Positions 49,739 through 59,776 of a stretch of 64,000 nucleotides of DNA are shown here, piece after piece. The DNA comes from Chryseobacterium sp. JJR-5R. GTDB taxonomy: Bacteria; Bacteroidota; Bacteroidia; Flavobacteriales; Weeksellaceae. The notes under the pieces were generated by a model, which did not search any database, had not been told where the DNA came from, and saw nothing but the letters and a program-made list of their open reading frames with translations. The position numbers and the translations under genes were made by a program. The stretch spans positions 1,488,001 through 1,552,000 of the forward strand of contig NZ_CP139137.1 in NCBI RefSeq assembly GCF_034047335.1, read 5' to 3'. Each line of letters opens with the position of its first letter. Positions within the stretch are counted from its first letter, which is position 1.

Positions 49739-52700
49739 ATGATGCCTTTTACAAAAACAGAAACCAACAATACAGATTTACTTATAGAGGTGAACGGCTG
49801 GCCCGGTGCAGCCGCTCACTGGCAGATTATTAAAACTGATAGTGCACCTGTCATGAAACTGCTTTTCAGCGTGAATTGCCAGATATATAACGGACTGTTG
49901 AATGTTAAGATAACCAACCCGGATAATAAAGTACTCACCGCTTTTTATAGCAATGAACTGAATGATGCATCCGCTGCTGATCCGGCCAATTACATCATTA
50001 ACGATGGGATGAAGATAACAGGCATTACCCTTAATGAAAACAAAAGTTCAGTAGATATTACGGTAGATACAATTCCTGAAGTACCGATCATATTGAAAGT
50101 CAATAACATTGCCGGCACCGATCTTAAAGAAACTTATTCCGGCTTTGCAACGGTATCAACAGACCCGGCTGTCGCAGGAACTTCTTCATTAATGGCAAAA
50201 GCACTTGCAGATAAAGAATGGTATGAAAAGACATTTTGTTTTAAAGAAAACAAAGATAGGCAGGTAACCGTCAATACAAACCTGGTTCCCACAGAAAGCT
50301 TCATCCTGAGCAAAGAACAAACCGGTCAGTTGGTAAATAACTGGCTGAATGGGATTTATGAGATGATAAAAGAACGTTCAGAAGGTAACCCGGGAATTAT
50401 ACCTTCTGTGCTCACCCAGAAATTGAGTTTCTCTGTTGATCCGCTCACCCTCCGGAAAGATACGCTCTTCATGCTTACAGTCAGCTTGTCGGTTAAGTGC
50501 AGCGATGAAAGTCAGAAAGATGCCGAAACTCAGGAAACCCATCTATCAGAAACAGCGATCATGACCTTATCCTGCCTTCCGGATGAAGATGGAAGTTATT
50601 CTAAATTTGTACGTGAATTTGAAGAAGCTTTTTCGGCGGATAATTTAAAAATGGCATTAAATACAGGCAAACATAAATCCCAAGAAGCCGGATCCGGACA
50701 TCCTGAGGTATGTGTATTACGGCCTGATACAGAAGGGGTTTCAGCTCCGGGGATCGGTTACCAGATCAATATACAGCAGGAGCCGGTAGCGTTTGCTCCG
50801 AAATTAATATCCAGCCGTCTGATCAGCAGAACCGATGTGCGTGTCTATCCTTTTGATGCTGTTAAAGGAATAGACCGCACCAAACCTTCTTTGATCAGTT
50901 TCAGCAGTGTGGATGTGAATGTATGGTACCGGCATTTTTTTGAGCATTTTGATACCCTGCTCGGACCGGATTATTCCTCCGCCATTAAGATATTAGATGA
51001 TAAAAATACAGATGAAACCAGCCTCCTGAAAAAATTGGAAAGCCAGAAAGAAAGCCTTGCCGATGTATTTAAAAAACTAATGGTCCCGGTTTTTAAAGAC
51101 CAGATGAAAGCAGAGGTTCAGGAAGTACAGGAAGATTTCAGGCAGGCATTAACGGTAAAACTTTCAAATGCCGGTGATCTCAAATCAGCACTGCAGTTTC
51201 ATACCCGTGTTTACGGCAACAATACACAGGCTTCTGCTTATCTTTACGGGAACATCATCCGCAATGCAATACCGGATACAGAGCCTGAGATATCCGATAC
51301 TGAATTTACAGCAGGAAGGCTGTCACTGAAACCGGATGAAACCGCCGCCTTTAATGTTCTTATATCTTCTCCTGACCTTATAAAAGATAAACATGGTCGG
51401 GTAGTCCCGGTACTGCCTTTGGATCTGTCTTATACAGTATCTTCCGTTGTAATGTCCGGCAATGAAGACCTGAATGATTCTTCACGGTTTGAATTTATCA
51501 GTAAAGACAATGCCCTGTTGTCCGTGAGAAAACTGCATGAAAAAGCAGTTATGCTTCCGCTGCCCCTCAATGAGCTTCCTGCTGCTCCATTCCTGTCAGG
51601 GCAATCGGGACAGCTTATCAGATCTGAAACAGACCGGTTTCCTCCGGATCTGATGGCCTGGAATTATGAATTTACTTATAGCCAGGAATGCCATTATCTT
51701 CAGGATGTCCTGTACTTTGCTGTGGATTTTAACCGGGCTGCAGATAAAAGAGACCTGTTCAAGGGAGAACCTGCTGATGCTTTTACAAATATCGCCCAGT
51801 TCATTACTGTAATGCCGGATATGGCCGGTGCATTGGAGGAAATTCCCCATATTGATGATCAGAGTGGCAGCGAGGCCATTGCTGCTGCAAAAGCTGCGTT
51901 GACAGCCTTTACAGACATGGCACAGAATATCATCACCGGCTTTGCGGGCCGGGAACCTGATGCCTGTTTTGCGTCCGGCAATATGCAGTCCCGCACAGAT
52001 TCTTCCCACCGTTTTACAGTGAAGGAAAGCTGTGAAACGGTAGAACGCATTGAAAATGTACTTATCATCACGGTCAGTATTTCAGAAGAATCAAAAGAGG
52101 TGATCGGGAATCCGGAAATGCTGATCAGAGGATACCAGACCGAGCCTTACACAATTAAAAACGATAAAGACGGAGATTTCTGCTGTTATTTTACAAAAGA
52201 CGGTCAGCCGCTGCCTGCCGATATCGGACAAACCATTCCGGAGAGAACAGTTGTGTTAAAAGAGTTGAATATTCTGGCCCATCAGGAGGTATCGGCATCC
52301 GTATTTTCGGAAAGGAACGCAGAACTTATCCCCGGCCGGCCTGTGAATCCGGATTTGGTCTATACAACACAGGAAGTTATGTTTCAGGACTATTATCCTG
52401 GTTTTTTAAATAATGATGCCGTTGATATTGCTTCCGTCAATTCAGGTAAAACGGTTAAAGGCACCTTACTGATGCACCTGAATCATTTGTTTGCCCTGCT
52501 TTTACAAAAGAATGGGCAGTCTGTGTTGAACTGCGCTGTGGAAGTAACCTATGATTATCCCGTTACTCCTTCTGACATCCGGACTAAGTTACCTGTAATA
52601 GCAATGCCGCTGTATTCAATGCATTTAGGCAATAATCCTGATAAAGCATTGGAAAGTATGCTTTTAAACTGGATTTCCGGAATCAAAGACTGGCTGGATC

Positions 52701-52831
52701 TGAATACTCCGGATACAACAGATGCCCTGCTGAACTTTAATCTGACGCTTTTTTCAAGCCTGACTGATGAACCTAAACCATTGATTAAGCTGGAAAATTT
52801 ATACCTGAAAATGGAGGATATAAAAGAATAG
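49739..52831 (+). CDS. large protein of unknown function with N-terminal Ig-like segment
   Basis: A 1030-residue protein without a signal peptide or membrane helix; a second ATG is the next codon. Residues about 58-129 look like a bacterial Ig-like domain (VLTAFYSNELNDASAADPAN, then ITLNENKSSVDITVDTIPEV). The rest is mixed alpha/beta, with a charged helical region at about 425-480 (KKLESQKESLADVFKKLMVP) and no motif I can place. Cysteines are sparse. Codon use is similar to neighbours. The gene stands alone between a leftward DUF3800 gene and the leftward peroxidase operon. It could be a cytoplasmic structural or cargo protein, but I cannot assign a family. Confidence 0.75.
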   Translation: MMPFTKTETNNTDLLIEVNGWPGAAAHWQIIKTDSAPVMKLLFSVNCQIYNGLLNVKITNPDNKVLTAFYSNELNDASAADPANYIINDGMKITGITLNENKSSVDITVDTIPEVPIILKVNNIAGTDLKETYSGFATVSTDPAVAGTSSLMAKALADKEWYEKTFCFKENKDRQVTVNTNLVPTESFILSKEQTGQLVNNWLNGIYEMIKERSEGNPGIIPSVLTQKLSFSVDPLTLRKDTLFMLTVSLSVKCSDESQKDAETQETHLSETAIMTLSCLPDEDGSYSKFVREFEEAFSADNLKMALNTGKHKSQEAGSGHPEVCVLRPDTEGVSAPGIGYQINIQQEPVAFAPKLISSRLISRTDVRVYPFDAVKGIDRTKPSLISFSSVDVNVWYRHFFEHFDTLLGPDYSSAIKILDDKNTDETSLLKKLESQKESLADVFKKLMVPVFKDQMKAEVQEVQEDFRQALTVKLSNAGDLKSALQFHTRVYGNNTQASAYLYGNIIRNAIPDTEPEISDTEFTAGRLSLKPDETAAFNVLISSPDLIKDKHGRVVPVLPLDLSYTVSSVVMSGNEDLNDSSRFEFISKDNALLSVRKLHEKAVMLPLPLNELPAAPFLSGQSGQLIRSETDRFPPDLMAWNYEFTYSQECHYLQDVLYFAVDFNRAADKRDLFKGEPADAFTNIAQFITVMPDMAGALEEIPHIDDQSGSEAIAAAKAALTAFTDMAQNIITGFAGREPDACFASGNMQSRTDSSHRFTVKESCETVERIENVLIITVSISEESKEVIGNPEMLIRGYQTEPYTIKNDKDGDFCCYFTKDGQPLPADIGQTIPERTVVLKELNILAHQEVSASVFSERNAELIPGRPVNPDLVYTTQEVMFQDYYPGFLNNDAVDIASVNSGKTVKGTLLMHLNHLFALLLQKNGQSVLNCAVEVTYDYPVTPSDIRTKLPVIAMPLYSMHLGNNPDKALESMLLNWISGIKDWLDLNTPDTTDALLNFNLTLFSSLTDEPKPLIKLENLYLKMEDIKE

Positions 52832-52844
52832 AGAAATTTTATCA

Positions 52845-52893
52845 ATACACTGTCCTGATCTGATCAAGATATAAAGATCCAAGGACGGTGTAT
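52845..52893. repeat. 12-bp inverted repeat after the 1030-residue gene
   Basis: ATACACTGTCCT (52845-52856) pairs with AGGACGGTGTAT (52882-52893, one wobble); the 25-nt loop contains GATC sub-repeats. It begins 13 nt after the stop but lacks a T run, so it may be a weak or rho-assisted terminator or an mRNA 3'-end stabiliser. The rest of the 218-bp gap shows nothing. Confidence 0.5.
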
Positions 52894-53049
52894 CATACCA
52901 TTAAAAATAAAACTGCCGTATGGCAGAAATGCCTGCACTTGTTTTTTCAGAACGTATTGGAAAGATCCGTAAATCCTGATTGATCTTGGCTGAGCTGAAC
53001 CTTTGTTTTCCTTAGGTTTAATGGCCTAAGCATGCTTTATCCTGTTCGT

Positions 53050-54198
53050 TTACTGTACAGGAAATTCCGGCCTCCTCATTTTGTATTTTGTCCCGGACAT
53101 CGAGGTAAGGAAAGAAACCAGTGCTTTAACCTCATCTTTATTCAAATGCAGGGGTTTCAGCAAAGAATCTGCGGAAGGATGAAGCGGATCCGATAATTTT
53201 TTTTCTGCACTCGGGTCAAGCTGGTGCATTCCGCTGTTGTATATGTTCACCACGCCTTCAAGTTTGTCAAACAGGCCGTTGTGCATCCAGGGCTGGGTAA
53301 GCATCAGGTCTCTTAACTGCGGGGTTTTGAATTTTCCTACATCTTCCGGCTTCCTGGTAATGTTGTACAAACCCAGGTCTTCATATTTTCTTTTATAATA
53401 GGTGAGCCCTATATTGTGGAAAGACTCATCGGTAAGGTACTGCCCGTTATGGCAGTTCATGCAGCGCGCCTTGGTACGGAAGATATGCATGCCGTAAATT
53501 TCTTCATCAGACAGCGAGCTGTATTTCCCTTCCAGGAACCTGTCGAAGCGGCTCGGCTGGCTTTTGATGGTTTTCTGGAAATCGGCAATTGATTTTACAA
53601 TTTTGTCATACGTTACTTTTTCGGTTCCGTATGCACTTTTGAAAAGCTGCCGGTAGCCTGCGATGCCCTGGATTTTTGCAGGCAGCGTCTTCACGTCCAT
53701 GGCCATTTCATGATGTGCTCCCAAAGGACCGGAAGCCTGTTCTTCAAGGCTTTTGGCCCGTCCGTCCCAGAAAAAAGAGGTTCTTTCTGCGATATTGTAA
53801 AGCGACATGGTGTTCCGGCTTCCGAGAAGATGGTCATTTCCCAGGGCAACGTGCCTCCTGTCTGACCAGCCCATTTCAGGATCGTGGCAGGTACTGCAGG
53901 AAATCTGGTTGGACTGGGATAATTTAGGATCGAAAAAAAGCATTTTCCCTAAAATGATATTCGGCTTTTCCTGTTCTGCAAAATAGGCCGAATCACTTTT
54001 AAGAGGAGCAAACTCCTTCCATTTTACGCCTTTGTCAATATTCGGTTCCGGCCATTCCGCAATGGCCTTTTTGTAGCTTTTTACGATGTCTTCAATGGAC
54101 GGATCCTGAATGTTGGAAAGGTCTGTGCTCACTTTTGAAGTAAAGCTCCACAGGAAAATGATTATTAAACCTGAACCCCAATAAATACCTTTTTTCAT
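53050..54198 (-). CDS. di-haem cytochrome c peroxidase (CcpA/MauG family)
   Basis: A 382-residue periplasmic protein with an N-terminal hydrophobic anchor or signal (WGSGLIIIFLWSFTSKVS). It has two haem c attachment sites: CSTCH (Cys101, Cys104, His105) and CMNCH (Cys246, Cys249, His250). LGKMLFFDPKLSQSNQISCS and FKTPQLRDLMLTQPWMHNG are family hallmarks. Bacterial members reduce H2O2 or modify proteins (MauG). It is the last gene of an operon with a TonB receptor, a DUF4876 lipoprotein and an outer-membrane barrel, starting 1 bp after the barrel gene. That context suggests oxidative processing of an imported compound; this is inference. Confidence 0.94.
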   Translation of the reverse strand: MKKGIYWGSGLIIIFLWSFTSKVSTDLSNIQDPSIEDIVKSYKKAIAEWPEPNIDKGVKWKEFAPLKSDSAYFAEQEKPNIILGKMLFFDPKLSQSNQISCSTCHDPEMGWSDRRHVALGNDHLLGSRNTMSLYNIAERTSFFWDGRAKSLEEQASGPLGAHHEMAMDVKTLPAKIQGIAGYRQLFKSAYGTEKVTYDKIVKSIADFQKTIKSQPSRFDRFLEGKYSSLSDEEIYGMHIFRTKARCMNCHNGQYLTDESFHNIGLTYYKRKYEDLGLYNITRKPEDVGKFKTPQLRDLMLTQPWMHNGLFDKLEGVVNIYNSGMHQLDPSAEKKLSDPLHPSADSLLKPLHLNKDEVKALVSFLTSMSGTKYKMRRPEFPVQ

Positions 54199-54199
54199 T

Positions 54200-55732
54200 T
54201 TAAAATGTAATTCCTAAGCTTGCACCGGCAAAATTATTGTTTTTTTTCTGGATTTTCTGTATCTCGTACGCTGCAGAGACAAAGAATGCAGGAAGCTTTT
54301 CAAGTTTGATATCGTATCTCAGCGAAGCACCGAAAGTGGTAATATCGCTTGCCTGGAACCGGTAATCGTGCAGGATCCACTCATTGATCTCCTTGCTTGC
54401 CGTCATGCTCAAAGCATTGATGGATTTGTTGACCGTCCGTTTTGAAAAATAAGGCCGGAATGAGATCATCTGGTCAGAGTTAAGCGACTGGCGGTAGTCT
54501 GCTGTTATGCCCAGATAGGAATATTCAAATTTCTGCCCGGAATTGGGATAAAGCGTCCGTTCCTTAATCTCTTCATACCCGAAAAACGGGGAAGCACTGA
54601 CTGAAAAATTTTCTCCGGTATATTGGTAAAGAAATTTTACTGAACTCATGAAATTTTCTGAGCGGTAGGCCTGTCTTTTAAATATCTGTTCGGTAGTATT
54701 GGTATTTACGGAATACCCGAATTCCGAACCGGTCCTTACCACGGCTTTGTAGTTGGCAGACAGTCCGATCCTGTGTTTTTCTTTCAGCGTCAGGAATTTA
54801 GCGCCTTCCAATTCAAAATTTTTGTTTTCCAGTTCTGAAATTTCAAAAGCGGTATTTGAACTGTTGTCTTTGTGGCTTTTGGTGTTGTTTGAACGTCCGG
54901 CTGAAGCCCGCAGATAAAAATCTTTCCCTTGTTTATTCGATATCTGGATGCCTCCTTTATACCCGAATTCCTCAAAAGTCTGCGCCGGATTTACCCCGCC
55001 GCTGAAAAAGTAATTGGAATTGCCCAAACCGATCATCTGGTACACAAAAGGTTTTCCCAAGACGCTCTGGAAATTAAGTGAGCTGTTTTGGGTGTATTTG
55101 TTGACAGTCCCGAAAACTCCGGCCTCATATTCCCGGAATACCTTATAGTTTACGCCTGCATTTACAGACAGGTCTGATGTGGTGCTCTTCAGCCTCGGGT
55201 CACGGGCGCGGTAGCCGAGCTGGGCAAGATAGCTTACTTCACCGCCCACCGTCCATCTGTTGATTTTCTGGGACAGGCCTCCTGCAAAAAAATACCGTTC
55301 CACATTCAGGGTTCCGCCCAGCGAATCTGCGGTGGTGTAAGGCGCAATGCGTTCATAATCCAGGTTTTCATTCCACCGGAACGTCTTTTTCTTCAGGTTC
55401 TGGTAGCTGGCTTCTCCCCATACGGAGCGGTTGGTATTGAGTTTTAAAAATGAGGATGCGCTTACGGAAAGCCCTTTTTCACCGGCACCCAGCTGTTCGC
55501 GGTATACCTTCCGGCGGTTATCGTGATAGCCTATGCTGAATTCTGAGAATGAGGAAGAACTATAATCCGACTTATTGGCCGGATTATCGTAAAACTGGCT
55601 TCTGAAATTTCTTTCAATACTGTACTGGTTGTTAATCTTAGGGAAGATCCGTGTGCTGTCCTGCGCTTTTATATACAGGGAAGCGGAAACGGCAGCCATC
55701 AGCAGTAAAGAGCTTTTTAAATTGGACATCAT
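54200..55732 (-). CDS. outer-membrane beta-barrel protein, possibly DUF6850 family
   Basis: A 510-residue protein. I start at ATG 55732, 1 bp after the DUF4876 stop, which begins MMSNLKSSLLLMAAVSASLY, a signal peptide; a longer frame overlaps that gene by 17 bp. The mature chain alternates short strands and turns (ERYFFAGGLSQKINRWTVGG, SVSASPFFGYEEIKERTLYP) and ends in a Phe-terminated strand (NFAGASLGITF), typical of an integral outer-membrane barrel. There is no plug. By position beside DUF4876 and the peroxidase it may be the DUF6850-type barrel, which I name with caution. Role unknown. Confidence 0.78.
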   Translation of the reverse strand: MMSNLKSSLLLMAAVSASLYIKAQDSTRIFPKINNQYSIERNFRSQFYDNPANKSDYSSSSFSEFSIGYHDNRRKVYREQLGAGEKGLSVSASSFLKLNTNRSVWGEASYQNLKKKTFRWNENLDYERIAPYTTADSLGGTLNVERYFFAGGLSQKINRWTVGGEVSYLAQLGYRARDPRLKSTTSDLSVNAGVNYKVFREYEAGVFGTVNKYTQNSSLNFQSVLGKPFVYQMIGLGNSNYFFSGGVNPAQTFEEFGYKGGIQISNKQGKDFYLRASAGRSNNTKSHKDNSSNTAFEISELENKNFELEGAKFLTLKEKHRIGLSANYKAVVRTGSEFGYSVNTNTTEQIFKRQAYRSENFMSSVKFLYQYTGENFSVSASPFFGYEEIKERTLYPNSGQKFEYSYLGITADYRQSLNSDQMISFRPYFSKRTVNKSINALSMTASKEINEWILHDYRFQASDITTFGASLRYDIKLEKLPAFFVSAAYEIQKIQKKNNNFAGASLGITF

Positions 55733-55733
55733 G

Positions 55734-56969
55734 TTATTTATTGTGGTCAATACCGTCTTTTAAGCTCGGTACGGCATCTTTGGTAAAATCATTGGTAGAA
55801 TTGTTGGTATCCATATACAGGTTCTTGCCGTTTGAAAGTGTTCCTGATGTTTTACGCCTTACTGATTTCCCATACCTGTTTGCGTCATTATCCGTAGCTC
55901 CTACGGAGGCCCATCCGGAATCCATGCTGGCAGAAGTTAGGGTGTGAATGAATTTGGTGGGTACAGAATTGTTTTCTGCATCAACAATCCATGAATTCGG
56001 GATGGCATAAGCGCTTTTTGAAGTAACTGTACCTGCACTGTTTTGATACGTGTAGTCATACTTGAATTTCTGAAGGAATGAATCTTTGCTTTCGCCGGCC
56101 GGGAATCTTGCGATTACGTAGCTTTCAAAACCTCTGTTGTGCAGGAAAAACATATTAAACTGCATCTGCGTATAAATTACTTCAGCATTCGGAACACTTG
56201 GGTTATCCACCTGCCCTAAAGCCGGATTGGTAGACGGGAACTCAAAATCCGCATTATGCAGATCATAGGCTGTACTCGTATTCTGTTTGTGGTTGATGGC
56301 ATTGTCTGCAATCACAATGAAATCCCCCGGCTGAACAGGGTACTGGTTTCCGGTTCCCGGTAATACCATGACACCTTTTACGGCAAAAGATAAATTGGGG
56401 TTGTATGGAGTAGGGTTTTTGTCATCTGTGGTAAGGAATTCAGACTGGCCGATGATCAGCTGATCTGCAAAAAGAACCTTACTGGTATTGTTGGTAATTT
56501 TAAAATAACGGCTGGAATTGTAATTCTTATTATCCGGCGTTTTTATCCCTGTGAAGAACACTTCCTCAATGATAAAGTCTTCATGGAATTTTTTTATAAA
56601 CAGAGGGATGGTAAGGTTGGTTACTGCAGAGGTAATATCGGTCTGTCCTACACCGGCTGCCCTGGCTTCTTCATTGTTGGCAATCACGACACCGTTGGCT
56701 GTAATTTTATAAGATCCGTAAGGGAGGTCAAATGAAAATGTAGTTACATTAGACTCAAGTGTCTGCTTGATGACAGCACCTGTATTAAGTTCGGTAATCT
56801 CGATGTTGATGCCTTTGTAGGCAGTGATGCCCTCACCCGTAACGTTTAGCGTCAGTACGCCGTTCTGTTTTGCCGTTACGCCGAAATCATCATCGCTTGA
56901 GCATGAGGTTACGGTGAATCCTGTTGCCATGGCTGCTGCTAAACTTAGCAGGATAACGCTCTTTTTCAT
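55734..56969 (-). CDS. DUF4876 domain lipoprotein
   Basis: A 411-residue lipoprotein: the signal ends TGFTVTSCSSDDD with a SusD-like lipid Cys23. A short carboxypeptidase-like beta domain (KQNGVLTLNVTGEGITAYKG) precedes the DUF4876 region, identified by FHEDFIIEEVFFTGIKTPDN, SRYFKITNNTSKVLFADQLI and DFIVIADNAINHKQNTS, a lamin-tail-like Ig fold. DUF4876 proteins occur beside TonB receptors in Bacteroidota and are thought to be surface-exposed. The next gene upstream is the TonB receptor (17 bp away). Ligand unknown. Confidence 0.88.
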   Translation of the reverse strand: MKKSVILLSLAAAMATGFTVTSCSSDDDFGVTAKQNGVLTLNVTGEGITAYKGINIEITELNTGAVIKQTLESNVTTFSFDLPYGSYKITANGVVIANNEEARAAGVGQTDITSAVTNLTIPLFIKKFHEDFIIEEVFFTGIKTPDNKNYNSSRYFKITNNTSKVLFADQLIIGQSEFLTTDDKNPTPYNPNLSFAVKGVMVLPGTGNQYPVQPGDFIVIADNAINHKQNTSTAYDLHNADFEFPSTNPALGQVDNPSVPNAEVIYTQMQFNMFFLHNRGFESYVIARFPAGESKDSFLQKFKYDYTYQNSAGTVTSKSAYAIPNSWIVDAENNSVPTKFIHTLTSASMDSGWASVGATDNDANRYGKSVRRKTSGTLSNGKNLYMDTNNSTNDFTKDAVPSLKDGIDHNK

Positions 56970-56986
56970 ATTTTTCTGTATCTATT

Positions 56987-59746
56987 TTAAAAATTATAAT
57001 TAAGTTCCATTCCGAAATACGGGGTATTCAGCCCTCTTCTGTACACCGTTACGTTGTTGAAGACATACGGAGCGCTGTAATTGAACATCCTCGTCACGAA
57101 CATGGATGTCCGGATGGTTTTATAAATGCTTTTCGTGATTTTCAGGTTCCCCACAACCGTAAAGGTGTAATCTGTAGGCATATTGTCGGTCACTGACACA
57201 TTCCGCACCAGCCACTGCTTGTAAGTATCCGTTTTGTCAGCCTCGGTGAACGGATGGATGATGCCGTCAACTCCATAATAGGATATAGGTTCTGCCATTC
57301 TCCGGTCTCTTCTCTGACGGTCAAACACGCTTCCCTGGAAAGATGCTGAGATCGTAAGGTCAAGGCTCGGAAGGTAGGTATCGATAAAAAGGTTGTAATT
57401 CATATTGGAATTAACGTATCCGTCATCGTTCCGGTAAATCCCGTAATAAGGGAACCCGTCCGGGCCGATTGATGCCGTGGGTTTAAACAGAAACGGGACT
57501 GAGTTCCTGTACTGGGTTTTGAAATAAGCAGCGCTCAGGGTAAACCGTGTATTGATGGCTTTGATACGTGGCGAGCTGTACCCGAATTCAATCCCGCTCT
57601 TCAGTGTTTCGCTGCCGTTCTCCGTAACTGCGTATTCGCCCATATTCTGCTTCACGGTGTAAGGGGTAGAGTTAAGATCCGGGCCGTTGTTCCACTGGGA
57701 AAGGTCTACCTGCGAGGCATCATACTGTTTGTAGGTATGAAGCACCGTATGGAGCATGCTCCGGAAGCCGTTGGTCATATTTTCTTTAAAATACGTAAAG
57801 AACAGGGTATGGTTCCGGTAAGACAGGTCTAGCCGTATTTCTTTTTTGATGCTTTTTGCCGCTTCAATGGCCTTGTTTTCCGTATTCTGTACATAGGTCA
57901 TGAAATTAACGTAGCGGTACTGTGCATCGTTGTTGTAATAGTTAAGCTGCGTGTAATCCCAGAATTCCCGGTTCGGATAAAGCATCAGAAGGGTAGGCTG
58001 CTTGTAGAACTGCCCGTATCCTAAAGTAACATCCGTTTTCAGCGGGAAATTGTTGATCATCAGATGCGGAAGGTTGTACTGTAAATTTAATCTCGATTCT
58101 GCAAAAACCTTTTTGCTGATGGTATAAGACGGGTCTATTCCCAGCTGTCTGGAAAACCTTAAACCGGTATACAGCGTAAATTTATGCTGGTCTATGGCAT
58201 AGCTCATCTGGTCTCCCAAGAAGGCTGCCAGTAAATTGGAGGCAGGGATGTCATTGAACGGCCTCGGCCTTGAATTGACAAAAGTAGCGGCATAAGGAGA
58301 ATTCATATCGTAAATCAGGCCCCTGCCGTTGTTTTTGGAAAACCTCCAGTCCAAACCGGCTTCATAATGATGCGCAACCCCGAATGTATTGCCGTTGCCT
58401 GTAGCCTGAAGAAGTGCCGTGATATCCAGCGGTTTCCCTTCTGTGCTGTATTCGCTGATATACCTGAGCGCAGGGAAGATGCCTACATTTTCGCCCTGTT
58501 CAGTAGCCAGTGAAAAAGACCTCGGCCCGGAGAGCTGTACCAGTTTTGTCTGGTCGATTTTCTCGAATCCCTGACGGATGGCCGTATTTAAAATAACCTT
58601 GTCGAAGACGGAAGAAGGGTCTAAAGCGTACACGAAATTGTTGGTAAGGCTTACTCTCGTCCTGGTCTGTTTATATCGGTCGATATCAGGAACGCCGTTA
58701 TCCGGGTCATTTTTCTTAGCATCAATATTGGTGGAAAAGTCGATGCTCGAACGCCACTCCAGCGGCCTGGACCCGAGAAATCCTTTTTTCACGGAGCGGA
58801 TAGAGGCTGTGGCACGCTGATAATTTTCAAAATCATCTGTCGGGTTTGCCTTGGAATCCAGAAAGTCTGCGCCGGCATTGATCTGCCAGCTGTCGGAAAC
58901 CTTAAAGCCTTTTCCTACATAATACTGCTTGCTGAAACCGTCTGCCTTAAACCTTGCCTGCAAAGGGGAGGCTCCGATTTTCCTTTCAATTTTTATCAGG
59001 CCTGAAGTCAGGTCCCCGTATGATGCTGAGGGAATCCCGCGGATGATTTCCACTTTTTCAATGTCATTGGTGGAGATCGTTCTCATATCAATCCCTGTGG
59101 TTGCCGTTTCTCTGGCTTGAGGGGAATAGCCGAACTGTGAGTTATCTAGAGAAACCTGCATGTCTGCGTTGGAATTGATCACGTTTCCGTCAACCATAAA
59201 CTGCACGCCCAGAGATGAGGTGTCGTACTTTCCGGGCCCGTTGCTCATGTCACCGCGATTTTCACGGATAAGAGGCCTGTTGTTGATGCTCAGGGCAGGG
59301 GTTTTTGCCAATCCGCCGGGTAAAAGTTCCATCAAATCTGAAAAGCTTGATGGCTGCAGATGCTCCATTGCCTTCCGGTCAATAACAGACTTTGTCGTAA
59401 GCCCTGTGCTTTCTTTCGAGAACATCACCACTTCTTCGAGTTTATCTATGGCCTGGAGCCGGATATTCAGTGTTTTGGAAGCATCTACATTCACATCCAG
59501 TTCTTTTTCCTGGTAATTTGTGTGGGTAAGTATGATGTGGTGCCTGCCCCTGCTTAGGAAGAGGATAACATCTCCTTTTTCGTTGGTGACGGATGAATTT
59601 CCGGTGCTTTTTACAGAAACGTCCCCGAGTTCGCGCTGGTTTTCACCGGATGCATGGATGGTGAGCTGTATTTTCTCAGTTTGGGAGAATAAGAGCAAGG
59701 AGCCGAAAGGCATGAAGAACAAAAATGATAAAATCCTGAGTGTCAT
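56987..59746 (-). CDS. TonB-dependent receptor
   Basis: A 919-residue outer-membrane receptor. The signal is followed by a carboxypeptidase-regulatory-like (CNA-B) domain (ENQRELGDVSVKSTGNSSVT), then the plug (SSFSDLMELLPGGLAKTPAL, NDIEKVEIIRGIPSASYGDL), and a barrel ending LNTPYFGMELNYNF. There is no SusD partner, so it is not a polysaccharide system; the companion genes are DUF4876, a barrel protein and a di-haem peroxidase. Substrate unknown; a metal or haem-related compound is a guess. First gene of the operon, with a TAnnTTTG promoter 30 nt upstream. Confidence 0.92.
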   Translation of the reverse strand: MTLRILSFLFFMPFGSLLLFSQTEKIQLTIHASGENQRELGDVSVKSTGNSSVTNEKGDVILFLSRGRHHIILTHTNYQEKELDVNVDASKTLNIRLQAIDKLEEVVMFSKESTGLTTKSVIDRKAMEHLQPSSFSDLMELLPGGLAKTPALSINNRPLIRENRGDMSNGPGKYDTSSLGVQFMVDGNVINSNADMQVSLDNSQFGYSPQARETATTGIDMRTISTNDIEKVEIIRGIPSASYGDLTSGLIKIERKIGASPLQARFKADGFSKQYYVGKGFKVSDSWQINAGADFLDSKANPTDDFENYQRATASIRSVKKGFLGSRPLEWRSSIDFSTNIDAKKNDPDNGVPDIDRYKQTRTRVSLTNNFVYALDPSSVFDKVILNTAIRQGFEKIDQTKLVQLSGPRSFSLATEQGENVGIFPALRYISEYSTEGKPLDITALLQATGNGNTFGVAHHYEAGLDWRFSKNNGRGLIYDMNSPYAATFVNSRPRPFNDIPASNLLAAFLGDQMSYAIDQHKFTLYTGLRFSRQLGIDPSYTISKKVFAESRLNLQYNLPHLMINNFPLKTDVTLGYGQFYKQPTLLMLYPNREFWDYTQLNYYNNDAQYRYVNFMTYVQNTENKAIEAAKSIKKEIRLDLSYRNHTLFFTYFKENMTNGFRSMLHTVLHTYKQYDASQVDLSQWNNGPDLNSTPYTVKQNMGEYAVTENGSETLKSGIEFGYSSPRIKAINTRFTLSAAYFKTQYRNSVPFLFKPTASIGPDGFPYYGIYRNDDGYVNSNMNYNLFIDTYLPSLDLTISASFQGSVFDRQRRDRRMAEPISYYGVDGIIHPFTEADKTDTYKQWLVRNVSVTDNMPTDYTFTVVGNLKITKSIYKTIRTSMFVTRMFNYSAPYVFNNVTVYRRGLNTPYFGMELNYNF

Positions 59747-59776
59747 TATTTTACTTGTCTAAAAACAAATCAGCCG

